In this document: positions 1 to 8,845 of the stretch, in pieces
Layout: each line of letters begins with the position of its first letter
Position numbering within the stretch: the first letter of the stretch is position 1
Source of the DNA: 66-474 sp040388785
GTDB lineage: Bacteria; Pseudomonadota; Gammaproteobacteria; Xanthomonadales; Rhodanobacteraceae
NCBI GenBank assembly: GCA_040388785.1
Contig: JAZKBD010000023.1
Span: 62,001-126,000, forward strand
Direction: 5' to 3'
Length of the DNA stretch: 64,000 nt
Translations under genes and position numbers: made by a program
Notes under the pieces: model-generated
What the model was told of the DNA's origin: nothing
The model's database searches: none
Seen by the model: the letters and a program-made list of their open reading frames with translations, nothing else

Positions 1-1229
1 TGCGGGATGTGGCGTTCCTCTTCCGGCGGCAGGTCGTACAGGTCCTTGTCCATCGGCGCGCCGGGATCGGTCTTGTTCAGGATGCCGTCGAGGCCGGCCA
101 TCATCAGCGCGGTGAAGGTGAGGTAACCCGAATTCATCGGATCGGGGAAGCGCACCTCGATGCGCCGGCCCTTCGGATTCGCCACGTACGGAATGCGGCA
201 CGATGCCGAGCGGTTGCGCGCGGAATACGCCAGCATCACCGGCGCCTCGAAGCCCGGCACCAGACGCTTGTAGGAATTGGTCGTCGAGTTGGCGAAAGCA
301 TTGATCGCGCGCGCATGCTTGAAGATGCCGCCGATGTACCACAACGCGAGTTGCGACAGTCCGCCATACAACTCACCCGCGAAAAGGTTCTTGCCGTCCT
401 TCGACAGCGACTGGTGCACGTGCATGCCGGAACCGTTGTCGCCGACGATGGGCTTGGCCATGAAGGTGACTGTCTTGGCGGCGGCGTGCGCGACATTGCG
501 GATCACGTACTTCATCGTCTGCAGGTCGTCGGCCTTGTGCAGCAGCGTGTTGAACTTCACGCCGATTTCGCACTGGCCGGCGTTGCCGACTTCGTGGTGG
601 TGCACCTCGACGGTCTGCCCCAGCGACTCCAGCACCTGGCACATTTCCGCACGCAGGTCGTGCAGCGAATCGACCGGCGGCACCGGGAAATAGCCGCCCT
701 TCACGCCGGGGCGATGGCCGTGGTTGCCTTCCTCGTATTTGTAGCGCGAGGCCCACGCGGCTTCTTCGGAGCCGATTTCGTAGAACACGCGGCCCATGTC
801 GTTCTGCCAGCGCACCGAATCGAAAATGAAGAACTCGGGCTCAGGCCCGAAGAACGCGGTGTCGGCGACGCCGGTGGATTTGAGGAATGCTTCCGCGCGC
901 CGCGCGATCGAGCGCGGGTCGCGCGAATACGCCTGCATCGTGGACGGCTCCAGTACGTCGCACACGATGTTCAGCTGCTTGTGCGCGGCGAACGGATCGA
1001 TGAAGGCCGTGGCGGCATCCGGCATCAGCACCATGTCCGATTCGTTGATGCCCTTCCAGCCGGCGATCGACGAACCGTCGAACATCTTGCCGTCCTCGAA
1101 GGTGTCGGCATCGATCGCGTGCGCGGGGAAGCTGACGTGGTGCTCGACGCCGCGCATGTCGGCGAAGCGCAGGTCGACGAATTCGACATTTTCGGATTTG
1201 AGGGTTTCGAGGACTTTGTCGGCAGTCAT
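1..1229 (-). CDS. glnA: Glutamine synthetase, type I (C-terminus cut by window edge)
   Basis: Makes glutamine from glutamate, ammonia and ATP; the central step of cytoplasmic nitrogen assimilation. The first 409 residues of about 469 are visible. The ATG at 1229 opens with MTADKVLETL, the usual GSI-beta start, and the beta-grasp and catalytic segments (for example the GSGMHVHQS stretch) are intact. Tyr398 in LYDLPPEE, close to the window edge, corresponds to the adenylylation tyrosine of the enterobacterial enzyme, so GlnE-type control is likely. The gene reads leftward behind a near-perfect sigma-54 promoter. No strong Shine-Dalgarno sequence is visible. The csaA stop lies 151 bp upstream on the same strand. 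Confidence 0.97.
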   Translation of the reverse strand, partial: MTADKVLETLKSENVEFVDLRFADMRGVEHHVSFPAHAIDADTFEDGKMFDGSSIAGWKGINESDMVLMPDAATAFIDPFAAHKQLNIVCDVLEPSTMQAYSRDPRSIARRAEAFLKSTGVADTAFFGPEPEFFIFDSVRWQNDMGRVFYEIGSEEAAWASRYKYEEGNHGHRPGVKGGYFPVPPVDSLHDLRAEMCQVLESLGQTVEVHHHEVGNAGQCEIGVKFNTLLHKADDLQTMKYVIRNVAHAAAKTVTFMAKPIVGDNGSGMHVHQSLSKDGKNLFAGELYGGLSQLALWYIGGIFKHARAINAFANSTTNSYKRLVPGFEAPVMLAYSARNRSASCRIPYVANPKGRRIEVRFPDPMNSGYLTFTALMMAGLDGILNKTDPGAPMDKDLYDLPPEEERHIP

Positions 1230-1264
1230 GGCGGGCTCGGGCGTGGGAAAGGATGGCTTGAAAG

Positions 1265-1280
1265 TGCAAGTGGCGTGCCA
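1265..1280 (-). promoter_or_regulatory. Sigma-54 promoter of glnA
   Basis: On the minus strand the sequence is TGGCAC, five bases, then TTGCA, matching the RpoN -24/-12 consensus at every defined position. Transcription would start near 1252, leaving a leader of about 20-25 nt before the glnA ATG at 1229. Confidence 0.85.
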
Positions 1281-1329
1281 GCCATTGTAGCGTTTCAATT
1301 CAAATGCTTATGAAAGCGTATCGACGTGG

Positions 1330-1371
1330 TTGCACCAAATGAGCTCGGTCGTTGCACCAAGAACGTGAGAT
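1330..1371 (-). promoter_or_regulatory. Candidate NtrC enhancer sites upstream of glnA
   Basis: Two exact copies of TTGGTGCAA (minus sense) lie at 1330-1338 and 1352-1360, 22 bp apart (two helical turns) and about 50-95 bp upstream of the -24 element. The distal copy is preceded at the right distance by TCAC, giving a near match to the NtrC site GCAC-N6-GGTGC. The proximal copy has a weaker partner half-site. Position and spacing fit an NtrC enhancer. Confidence 0.6.
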
Positions 1372-1380
1372 GATCGCGAT

Positions 1381-1719
1381 TCAAACCAGCTTCGCGCCCA
1401 GCGGCACCGGCTTGTCGGGCACGCACAGCGCGACCTCGCCATTCGCATCGTAGAAGCCGGTGACCAGGCATTCGCTCATCAACGGCCCGATCTGCTTCTT
1501 CGGGAAATTGACGACGCCCACCACCAGCTTGCCGACCAGTTCTTCCGGCGCGTACAACTTGGTGATCTGCGCGCTGGATTTGCGCATGCCGATTTCGGCG
1601 CCGAAGTCGACCTGCAACACGTACGCGGGCTTGCGTGCTTCGGCGAACGGGCGCGCGTCGATGATCCGGCCCACGCGCAATTCGACCTTCGAGAAATCGT
1701 CCCAGGTTATCGTTGCCAT
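1381..1719 (-). CDS. csaA: CsaA-like tRNA-binding domain protein
   Basis: A 112-residue single-domain protein of the tRNA_bind/OB-fold family (CsaA, or the stand-alone form of the MetRS C-terminal domain). CsaA proteins bind tRNA and have been described as export-related chaperones. The family pattern is present: FSKVELRVGRI near the N-terminus, a central LQVDFG strand and a late LVVGVVNFPKK segment. Full length for the family. It is transcribed divergently from chaA, with only 43 bp between the two start codons, and lies upstream of the glnA control region. Confidence 0.85.
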   Translation of the reverse strand: MATITWDDFSKVELRVGRIIDARPFAEARKPAYVLQVDFGAEIGMRKSSAQITKLYAPEELVGKLVVGVVNFPKKQIGPLMSECLVTGFYDANGEVALCVPDKPVPLGAKLV

Positions 1720-1762
1720 CGCCTTGCCGTTGCATCCACAAAGACGTGCATACTAGCCGCCC

Positions 1763-2893
1763 ATGCAGCGCAGCCAAGACATGCCGGCAGCGACACGCCC
1801 CAACGCGTGGTTGAGCGAATGGCCGCTGCCGGTTGCGCTCGCCATTCTGGTTGCGGGCTGGTCATCGAAGTCCGTCTTTGCCGCGACCGATGCGGCCGGG
1901 CTTGCCGTGGCCGTCGCGTTCATTGCGTTCTTCGTGGGCGCATTGCTCGCAGCGATCCTGGCCACGCGGCATGCCGAACATTTGGCCGAACGTTTCGGCG
2001 AACCTTACGGCACGCTGATGCTCACGCTGTCCGCCATCTCGCTGGAGATCGCGACGGTGGTGACCGTGATGCTGCACAACGCCGACAACCCGGCGTTCGG
2101 GCGCGACACCATGTTCTCGGTGGTGATGATCGTGTTGAACGGCATCATCGGTGTGGCGCTGCTGGTCGGCGGTCTGCGCCATCACGAGCAGACCTACAAC
2201 CTGCGCGGCGCCAAGGCGTTCCTGAGCCTGTTGATCCCGCTGGCGACGCTGGCGCTGATCTGGCCCGACTTCACGGTCACCTCCGGTGTCGGCACCTTGT
2301 CGCTGGTGCAGAAACTGTTCCTGCTGGTGATGTCGCTGCTGTTGTATGCAGCGTTCATGGTGATCCAGACGCGCACGCACACCAGCTTCTTCGTCGCCGA
2401 AGGCGAAGCGATGGAGGCGTCCGCGCATCACGACGCGGCACACGGCTGGGTGTTCCATGCCGTGCTGCTGGTCGCGTATCTGTTGCTGGTGGTGCTGCTG
2501 GCCAAGCTGTTCGCACTGCCGCTGGAAACCGGCGTCGCGCGACTGGGCATGCCGGCGTCGCTGGCGGCCTTCGCCGTCGCGGTGCTGGTGCTGGCGCCGG
2601 AAGGCATCGCGGCCATTCGCGCGGCGCGCTTCAACCAGATGCAGCGCGCGATGAACATCGGCCTCGGCACCGCGCTATCCACCATCGCGCTGACCGTCCC
2701 GGCGATCCTGCTGATCGATCTGTGCCTCGGCCGTCCCGCGGTCCTGGGCTTGTCACCTGCCAACATGATGATGCTGGTGCTGACCTTTTTCGTGTCGATC
2801 CTCACGCTGGGCTCGGGACGCACCAACGCGATGCAGGGATTGGTGCACCTGTTGTTGTTCCTCGCGTACGTGGTCCTGATCTTTTCGCCTTGA
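1763..2893 (+). CDS. chaA: Calcium/proton antiporter of the ChaA (CaCA) family
   Basis: Predicted inner-membrane cation/proton exchanger, 376 residues with about eleven hydrophobic segments, which is the usual ChaA length. The first CaCA repeat is recognisable as GEPYGTLMLTLSAISLEIA around residues 79-97; its acidic residue contributes to ion binding. The inverted second repeat is marked by APEGIAAIRAA around residue 275. In Escherichia coli ChaA exports Na+, Ca2+ or K+ at alkaline pH; the substrate here is inferred. No clear Shine-Dalgarno precedes 1763, and a second in-frame ATG at 1781 is an alternative start. hemJ follows 22 bp downstream. Confidence 0.88.
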   Translation: MQRSQDMPAATRPNAWLSEWPLPVALAILVAGWSSKSVFAATDAAGLAVAVAFIAFFVGALLAAILATRHAEHLAERFGEPYGTLMLTLSAISLEIATVVTVMLHNADNPAFGRDTMFSVVMIVLNGIIGVALLVGGLRHHEQTYNLRGAKAFLSLLIPLATLALIWPDFTVTSGVGTLSLVQKLFLLVMSLLLYAAFMVIQTRTHTSFFVAEGEAMEASAHHDAAHGWVFHAVLLVAYLLLVVLLAKLFALPLETGVARLGMPASLAAFAVAVLVLAPEGIAAIRAARFNQMQRAMNIGLGTALSTIALTVPAILLIDLCLGRPAVLGLSPANMMMLVLTFFVSILTLGSGRTNAMQGLVHLLLFLAYVVLIFSP

Positions 2894-2915
2894 TGCAACC
2901 CGCACGGAGTCCACG

Positions 2916-3338
2916 ATGCTGCCCCTGTGGCTGAAAGCCTTCCATATTTTCGGCGTGGTCACCTGGTTCGCGGGCCTGTTCTATCTGCCGCGGCTGTTCG
3001 TCTATCACGCGGAAGCGGCCGAGCCCGCGTTGCGCGTACGTTTCAAGGTGATGGAACGACGCCTGCTGGTGATGACCCACATCGGCGCTGCACTCGCGAT
3101 CGCATTCGGCATCGCCACGCTCGCGACGGAATCGTTCTACCTGCAATCCGGCTGGCTGCACGTGAAGCTCGCGCTGGTGCTGCTGCTGGTGATCTATCAC
3201 GCGATGCTGGTGAAACTCACCCGAGATTTTGCGCAGGACCGTTGCCACTGGTCGTCGCGCAAGCTGCGCGGGTTCAATGAAATTCCGGGCCTGCTGCTGC
3301 TGGCGATCGTGATCCTTGCGGTTGTGAAACCTTTTTGA
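2916..3338 (+). CDS. hemJ: Protoporphyrinogen IX oxidase HemJ
   Basis: A 140-residue four-helix membrane protein of the HemJ (formerly UPF0093) family, which oxidises protoporphyrinogen IX to protoporphyrin IX in haem synthesis. The N-terminal signature is intact: LKAFHIFGVVTWFAG with conserved His10, then YLPRLFVYH. A second conserved block, WLHVKLALV, lies near residues 80-88. The length is typical. It probably shares a transcript with chaA. Confidence 0.88.
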   Translation: MLPLWLKAFHIFGVVTWFAGLFYLPRLFVYHAEAAEPALRVRFKVMERRLLVMTHIGAALAIAFGIATLATESFYLQSGWLHVKLALVLLLVIYHAMLVKLTRDFAQDRCHWSSRKLRGFNEIPGLLLLAIVILAVVKPF

Positions 3339-3407
3339 TCGCGATCGTCCCCTATATCTCCCGTTCCTCGCTCGCCGGTCCCGCCAAGCTGTTGGAAAGA
3401 TCACCGC

Positions 3408-3446
3408 AGCCATCCATCGCCCGACTTCTCACGACAGCCGTTTCGA
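3408..3446 (+). repeat. Dispersed intergenic repeat, copy A
   Basis: Contains the element TCACGACAGCCGTTTCGA preceded by a GCCATCCAT block and a GACT spacer. The same arrangement occurs at 11847-11886 and, inverted, at 21693-21710 and 21744-21777. It sits between hemJ and the signalling operon and looks like a short mobile or structural intergenic repeat rather than a promoter. Confidence 0.5.
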
Positions 3447-3504
3447 CAAGTGTTTTGCCGCAGCCCGGCTTGGTATAGTGCGCCGACGTGGGGGAGTCGC
3501 CCTG

Positions 3505-6033
3505 ATGGCATCGCAATTGTCCCAGCAGGATCCCGGTCCGGAACTGCAGGCCGCGTTTCGCCGGCATCTGCCGCAGCGGTTGCGCACCCTGCTGCGACGG
3601 GCGCGCGCGCAGTGCCGCAGCGGCTGGGATTGCAACGTGTTGCGCGCGCTCCACGACGAGATCGCGGTGCTCGCCGGTGCCTGCGGCCGTTACGGGATGC
3701 TGGAAACGGGTGAGCGTCTGCTGGCGCTGGAGTCGGCGTTGGCGTTGCCGTCCGCGGCGCATGCCGTCCCCGATGCGGCGGCCAGCGCCGAGATCGACGC
3801 GCTGCTCGACAGTTTGCGTCCGCACCTGCAGTTGCCTTCGCCCGGTCCGACCCGTCCGGAATGGATGCCCGCCGTCAACCCGACGGCGGCACGCGATCCG
3901 TTTCCGCGCAGCGAGATTCCGCTCGACCGGTACTGGTTGCAACTCGGCATCGCCGATGTCCAGGGTGCGCCGGCGGGCAACGACGCGCAGGCCGCACCGG
4001 TTGAAGCGCCGGCCTCGACGGAACTCGCCCACGGTCCGCGCGTGCGGATCGTCAACGACGACGATCCCGCCGTGAACGAACTGCTGTTGCGGCTGGAACA
4101 ACAGGGCTGCGACGTGGCGCTGCTGGATCGCATCGACGCACTGGTCGAGGCGGTGCGCAAGGCGCCGCCCGACCTTGCCATCGTGGTGGCGGATGCGCAG
4201 ACGACGTTCGATGCGCTCTCGGCCGCGCTGCAATTCGCCCGCCGTGATCCCGCGCATCGCGTGCGCCTGCTGGTGCTGCTGCGCGCGCCCGACGTGGAAT
4301 TGCAGTTGCGCGCGCTGCGCGCCGGCGCCGATCGCTGCGTCGCGCTGCCGGCATCGTCGGAAGAAATCGTGGGAGCCGCGGTGGAACTTGCCAGCGTTGA
4401 CCAGGAAAGCGCATACCGCATCCTGATCGTCGACGACGATGCGCCGCAGGCGCTGTTCGCGCAGGCCATCCTGCGCCGCGCCGGCATGGAAACCAAGATC
4501 CTCGGTGAATCGCTGGCGGTGCTGGATGAGCTGGACCGCTTCCGGCCCGACCTGCTGCTGCTCGACCTCAACATGCCCGATTGCGACGGCTTCGAGCTGA
4601 CCGCGCTGATCCGCGAACGCGACGGTTACGTCAATACGCCGATCGTGTTCCTGTCCGGCGACCAGGATGAAGAACGCCAGTTCGCCGCGCTCGATGCGGG
4701 CGGCGATGATTTCCTGGTCAAGCCGATCCGCCCGACGCACCTCGTCGCGGCGGTGACGAACCGCGTGCGCCGCGCCCGCATGGCGGCCTCGCGCGCGCTG
4801 CGCAAGCGCCGCCGCGATGCCGGCACCGGGCTGCACGACCGCTCGCAATTGCTGGATGCGCTTTCCGAACACCTTGCCGCCAGCGGTGGCCGTCCGGCGC
4901 AGGGTGGGCTGCTGGCCGTGGAAGTCGAGGCCGCGGCCGCCTTGCGCAGCCATCTCGGATTGACTTCGTTCGACCAGCTGCTTTCGCAGATCGGCGCCTT
5001 CATCGTCGGCCATGCGCGCGTGGGTTGCATGACGGCGCGGCACGGCAACGCCGGTTACCTGATTTTTTCGCCGACCCGCGCCGAAGCCGAGCTCGCCGGA
5101 CTCGCGAGCGAACTGCTGGAGGCGGCGCACGAATCCCGCTTCGGCGCGCAGGCTTCCGCCGTCGGCCTGGCCTGCGCGGTCTGCGCCTTCGACGCGTCCA
5201 TCACCGAGCCGGCGCAGGCGCTGGCGGCGGTCGAGCGCACGCTGTCCGCGGCGCGCGCACAGCCCGAACAAATTGCGATCTATTCGGAGCTCGCGCCGGA
5301 TCCGAACTCGATCACCCAGCGGCTTGCGGTGGCGCTGGCCTCCGGCTCGCTGGGGCTGGCTTTCCAGCCGATCTTGCCGATCCGCGGCGCCGCCGAGCCG
5401 CAGTACCAGGCGCTGTTGCGCCTGCGCGCGGACGGACAGGAATATGTCGCCGCGCAACTGGTGCCGGTCGCCGTCCGCACCGGTTCGATCGCCACGATCG
5501 ACGCGTGGGTGGTGCAACGTTGCATCGCGATACTCGCCGAGCGCCTGCGCGACGGCGATCCGGTGCGCCTGTTCGCGAGCCAGTCGCTGCAAGGCTGGAG
5601 CGGCGGCGAGCGGGCGTCGGCGCTGCGCGTCGCGCTTGCGGCCACCGGCGTGCAAGCGGGTTCGCTGATCCTCGAGTTCCGCGCCGAGGAAGTCCGCCAC
5701 AACATGCGGACGCTGCTCGCGCTAGCGCCGGAACTGCGGCAGGCGGAGGTACGGCTGTCGCTCGCCGGCGTGGATGCCGACGCCATCGCGGCGGGATGGA
5801 TCGAGCACCTGCCGCTGGATTACGTCAAACTCGCACCGGGGCTGGACGATCTGTCGCTGTCCGCAGTGGTGCAGGCGGCGCACGAGCGCGGCTTGCGGGT
5901 GGTGGCGCCGTGCGTGGAGTCGATTGCCGAAGTCGAACGCTTGCGCACGGCGGGCATCGACCTGCTGCAGGGCAATTACTTCCGGCCGCCTGCGAGCAAT
6001 CTTGATGAAGCACTACCGCAGGTGGAGACCTGA
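3505..6033 (+). CDS. HPt-REC-REC-degenerate GGDEF/EAL signalling protein
   Basis: An 842-residue cytoplasmic signalling protein. The ATG at 3505 is chosen over an in-frame ATG at 3478 because GGGGAG precedes it by 9 nt. In order: an HPt-like helical region with candidate phospho-His50; a receiver-like fold at about 180-300 that lacks the usual phospho-Asp context; a canonical receiver at about 308-425 with Asp354 and Lys406; a GGDEF-like region at about 445-590 whose signature is replaced by ARHGNAGYL; and an EAL-like domain to the C-terminus. The EAL motif reads QALLR (Glu replaced by Gln) and the DDFGTG loop is replaced by AGVDAD, so phosphodiesterase activity is unlikely. It could bind c-di-GMP or protein partners, as FimX does. 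The kinase gene begins 2 nt downstream. Confidence 0.85.
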   Translation: MASQLSQQDPGPELQAAFRRHLPQRLRTLLRRARAQCRSGWDCNVLRALHDEIAVLAGACGRYGMLETGERLLALESALALPSAAHAVPDAAASAEIDALLDSLRPHLQLPSPGPTRPEWMPAVNPTAARDPFPRSEIPLDRYWLQLGIADVQGAPAGNDAQAAPVEAPASTELAHGPRVRIVNDDDPAVNELLLRLEQQGCDVALLDRIDALVEAVRKAPPDLAIVVADAQTTFDALSAALQFARRDPAHRVRLLVLLRAPDVELQLRALRAGADRCVALPASSEEIVGAAVELASVDQESAYRILIVDDDAPQALFAQAILRRAGMETKILGESLAVLDELDRFRPDLLLLDLNMPDCDGFELTALIRERDGYVNTPIVFLSGDQDEERQFAALDAGGDDFLVKPIRPTHLVAAVTNRVRRARMAASRALRKRRRDAGTGLHDRSQLLDALSEHLAASGGRPAQGGLLAVEVEAAAALRSHLGLTSFDQLLSQIGAFIVGHARVGCMTARHGNAGYLIFSPTRAEAELAGLASELLEAAHESRFGAQASAVGLACAVCAFDASITEPAQALAAVERTLSAARAQPEQIAIYSELAPDPNSITQRLAVALASGSLGLAFQPILPIRGAAEPQYQALLRLRADGQEYVAAQLVPVAVRTGSIATIDAWVVQRCIAILAERLRDGDPVRLFASQSLQGWSGGERASALRVALAATGVQAGSLILEFRAEEVRHNMRTLLALAPELRQAEVRLSLAGVDADAIAAGWIEHLPLDYVKLAPGLDDLSLSAVVQAAHERGLRVVAPCVESIAEVERLRTAGIDLLQGNYFRPPASNLDEALPQVET

Positions 6034-6035
6034 CC

Positions 6036-8348
6036 TTGGCAACAACGACTCCCGGTTTCGCAGCCACCTGGCCGCGATGGGCCGCCAGTGCGGCGCTGAT
6101 TGCGGCGGGCGCCGTGGCGGCACGCTGGGTGGCAGTGCCGCAGGTGTTTGCAGTGTGGGCATTGCTGCTGGCGGCCTTGTTGTTGTTGTGGCTGGTGCGT
6201 GCCGCGGCGCCGATCGCCGCGCCGCAACATTCGCCGCAGATTCCCGATGCAGTCGACGTGGCGATGCGCACGCGGCTTGCCTCTGCGCAGGCGGAGTTGT
6301 CCTCGCTGCGTGGCGTGCAGCGCGAACTGCTGGCGGCCAAGCAGGCCGCGGAAGCGGCGATGCTGGCCAAGAGCGAATTCCTGGCCAGCATGAGCCATGA
6401 AATCCGCACGCCGTTGAACGGCATCCTGCCGCTGCTCGACATCGTGCTCGGCACCGACCTGACGCCGGTGCAGCGCGAATACCTCATGACGTCCAACGCG
6501 TCGGCCAAGGAACTGCTGCGCATCGTCGACGACATTCTTGACTACTCGAAGGCCGAGGCCGGCAAGCTCGATCTCGAATCGGTCAGCATCAACATCCGCG
6601 AGCTGGTCGACAGCGTGAAGCGCCTGCTGGACAAGCCGGCCGAGGCGAAGGGGCTGGCAATGCGCGCGGTAGTGGATGCCGACGTGCGTCCGATCGTGCG
6701 CGGCGATCCGATGCGCGTGCGCCAGATCCTCACCAACCTGATGAGCAACGCGATCAAGTTCACCCAACGCGGCGGCGTGTCGGTGCGCGTGAGCAAGCGC
6801 AGCGACACGGACACGCAGCACGAGTTGCTGTTCGCGGTGCGCGATACCGGCATCGGTTTGGCGGCCGACGCCGCGGCGCGATTGTTCCAGCCGTTCACGC
6901 AGGCGGACGCGTCGGTGACGCGCCGCTACGGCGGGACCGGCTTGGGTTTGACGATCTGCAAGAAACTGGTCGATCTGATGGGCGGGCGCATCGGTGTGCG
7001 CTCCGAGCCGGGGCGCGGTTCGGTGTTCTGGTTCACCGTGCCGTTCGAGAAAGCGCCCGGCGACATCGCGGGAAAGCACAAGAGTCTGGCGGGATCGCGC
7101 GCGTTGTTGGCGGCGGGTCCGCAGCGCGCGCAAGCCATCACGCCGGTGCTGGCGACGCTGGAATTGGACGTCGCGCACGTGGCCGACACCGCGGCGGCGC
7201 TCTCGCGCCTGCGCCAGGCCGCACCACTCGGCGACTCCTTCAGCTTCGACTTGCTGCTGGTGGACGCAACCAGCGTGGGCGGCGACGTTTCCGATCTGAT
7301 GCAAAGCATCCTGCGCGAACGCCAGCTCGACAAGTTGCGCATCCTGGCGCTCGGGCTGGCCACCGCGCCCGATCCACGTGTCCACACCGCCGCGGCGCGC
7401 ATGGACGATGCCGCCTTGCGCCAGGGCGTGCGCCGCGTGTTCGGCGCGCCACAGCCGCGCGCGCAACCGGTGCTCAGCGTGCCCGCGTTGCCGGCTGTGC
7501 CCGCCAGCGGCACGCCGCAGCCCTTGAACGGCACGGTGTTGCTGGTCGAAGACCATCCGGTCAACCAGAAGGTCGCGCAGAAATTGCTGGAGCGCCTCGG
7601 CTTGACCGTCGATGTCGCCGACAACGGCGAAATCGCGCTGGAAAAATTGCGTGGCCGCGCGTACGCGATGGTGCTGATGGATTGCCAGATGCCCGTGCTC
7701 GACGGTTACAGTGCCACCCGGCGCCTGCGCGAAATCGAGAACGAACAGGGCAAGCCGCGCATGCCGGTGATCGCGATGACGGCGCACGCGATGTCCGGCG
7801 ATCGCGAACGCTGCCTGCAGGCCGGCATGGACGATTACCTGTCCAAACCGTTGGATCGCCAGCTGCTGGAACAGACCTTGGCACGCTGGATGCAGCAATC
7901 CCCGCATGCGGTTGCCGTGGCGGCAGTGCCTGCCGTGGCCGTCGCCCGCGCAGCCGCGACACCACCTTCTTTGCAAACGACTCCGCCTATGATCAGTCCG
8001 CCACCGCCCGACACCCTCGACACCGCGACGCTGGTGGATCTGGAAGACATCATGGGCGACGAACTGGTCACGCTGGTGGATGCCTACCTGCGCGACGGCG
8101 AAACCCGCATGCGCAATCTGCAGGAGGCGGCCGCGCGCGGTGACACCGCGGAAGTCGGCAATCTCGCGCATTCGCTGAAATCATCCAGCGCCAATCTTGG
8201 CGCGATGCCGCTGTCCACACGCGCGCGCCAGGTTGAGGAAGCCGCGCGCAACGGCACGCTCGCCAACCCGCTGGACAGCGTCGCGGCGCTGGAAAAGTTG
8301 TATGCCAACGCGGCGACTGCGCTGAGGCAGCGTTACAACCGGCCGTAA
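6036..8348 (+). CDS. Hybrid sensor histidine kinase (HisKA-HATPase-REC-REC-HPt)
   Basis: A 770-residue tripartite phosphorelay kinase. The start is a TTG at 6036, supported by GGAG 8 nt upstream and no nearby in-frame ATG. Two hydrophobic segments at about 8-55 suggest membrane anchoring with almost no periplasmic sensor. HisKA carries His121 in MSHEIRTPLNG. The ATPase domain has the N box (LMSNAIKFT), DTGIGL and GTGLGL. A degenerate receiver at about 345-470 is followed by a canonical receiver with Asp549 and a C-terminal HPt with His712 in AHSLKSSSANLGA. The architecture resembles BarA and RpfC. It begins 2 nt after the preceding gene, its probable partner. Confidence 0.92.
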   Translation: MATTTPGFAATWPRWAASAALIAAGAVAARWVAVPQVFAVWALLLAALLLLWLVRAAAPIAAPQHSPQIPDAVDVAMRTRLASAQAELSSLRGVQRELLAAKQAAEAAMLAKSEFLASMSHEIRTPLNGILPLLDIVLGTDLTPVQREYLMTSNASAKELLRIVDDILDYSKAEAGKLDLESVSINIRELVDSVKRLLDKPAEAKGLAMRAVVDADVRPIVRGDPMRVRQILTNLMSNAIKFTQRGGVSVRVSKRSDTDTQHELLFAVRDTGIGLAADAAARLFQPFTQADASVTRRYGGTGLGLTICKKLVDLMGGRIGVRSEPGRGSVFWFTVPFEKAPGDIAGKHKSLAGSRALLAAGPQRAQAITPVLATLELDVAHVADTAAALSRLRQAAPLGDSFSFDLLLVDATSVGGDVSDLMQSILRERQLDKLRILALGLATAPDPRVHTAAARMDDAALRQGVRRVFGAPQPRAQPVLSVPALPAVPASGTPQPLNGTVLLVEDHPVNQKVAQKLLERLGLTVDVADNGEIALEKLRGRAYAMVLMDCQMPVLDGYSATRRLREIENEQGKPRMPVIAMTAHAMSGDRERCLQAGMDDYLSKPLDRQLLEQTLARWMQQSPHAVAVAAVPAVAVARAAATPPSLQTTPPMISPPPPDTLDTATLVDLEDIMGDELVTLVDAYLRDGETRMRNLQEAAARGDTAEVGNLAHSLKSSSANLGAMPLSTRARQVEEAARNGTLANPLDSVAALEKLYANAATALRQRYNRP

Positions 8349-8355
8349 GCGCCGC

Positions 8356-8700
8356 TTACGCGCGTTTCTTTTTGGCGCGTCTGGGAAGCTTGGCCTTGGG
8401 CTCCGGCATCGCCGCAGCCGTCGCAATCAGCAATGCCTGCAGTCGATCTGAATCATCGAGCAGTTCGTCTGCAATCGGATAGGGCTTTGCTCCGGGATAC
8501 GGCGGACGGCGCGGCAGGCTCGCCGTCATTGCAGCGGTGGCATCGGCGGCTTTGACGAAAAGGCTATTGTCGCAGGCAAAGGCCACGACCTTGCCATCAA
8601 TGTAGATGCCGTACTCGCCGAACATCTTTTTGTGTGTAATGCGCTCCCGCAACCCGGATTGCTCCGTCACGTACTCAACGAAAGATTTGTCCGTAGACAT
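8356..8700 (-). CDS. TfoX/Sxy N-terminal domain protein
   Basis: A 114-residue protein with the TfoX_N fold (MSTDKSFVEYVTEQ, then KKMFGEYGIYIDGKVVAF). It ends in a lysine- and arginine-rich tail. Stand-alone TfoX_N proteins are common and mostly uncharacterised; the full-length Sxy/TfoX proteins are competence co-regulators, and that role cannot be assumed here. The start at 8700 is preceded by GGGAAA in the sense strand; an upstream in-frame ATG at 8781 would run through repeat sequence. The gene converges with the hybrid kinase, 7 bp apart. Confidence 0.8.
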   Translation of the reverse strand: MSTDKSFVEYVTEQSGLRERITHKKMFGEYGIYIDGKVVAFACDNSLFVKAADATAAMTASLPRRPPYPGAKPYPIADELLDDSDRLQALLIATAAAMPEPKAKLPRRAKKKRA

Positions 8701-8714
8701 CGTGTTTCCCAGGT

Positions 8715-8771
8715 GCGTAGCCCGGTGAGCGAAGCAGCATAGCTCGGATGGAGCGAAGCGGAATCCGGGGC
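8715..8771. repeat. REP-like intergenic repeat
   Basis: Two related units containing GAGCGAAGC follow each other (GTAGCCCGGTGAGCGAAGC, then GGATGGAGCGAAGCGGAATC). The second can fold with CGGAT pairing to ATCCG. This resembles the widespread proteobacterial repetitive extragenic palindromes with a GAGCGAAGCG core. Confidence 0.5.
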
Positions 8772-8845
8772 GTCCGCACAATCAAGGCCTCTGGATTTCG
8801 CAACAACGGGGAGGCATCTGGGCTGCACGCTTAAATGATTAGCGC

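Noticed and set aside
3352..5700. A 782-codon minus-strand frame over the HPt-REC-GGDEF/EAL gene
   Set aside because: A shadow of the real gene: arginine- and glutamine-rich, no domain, and it runs through the intergenic repeat.
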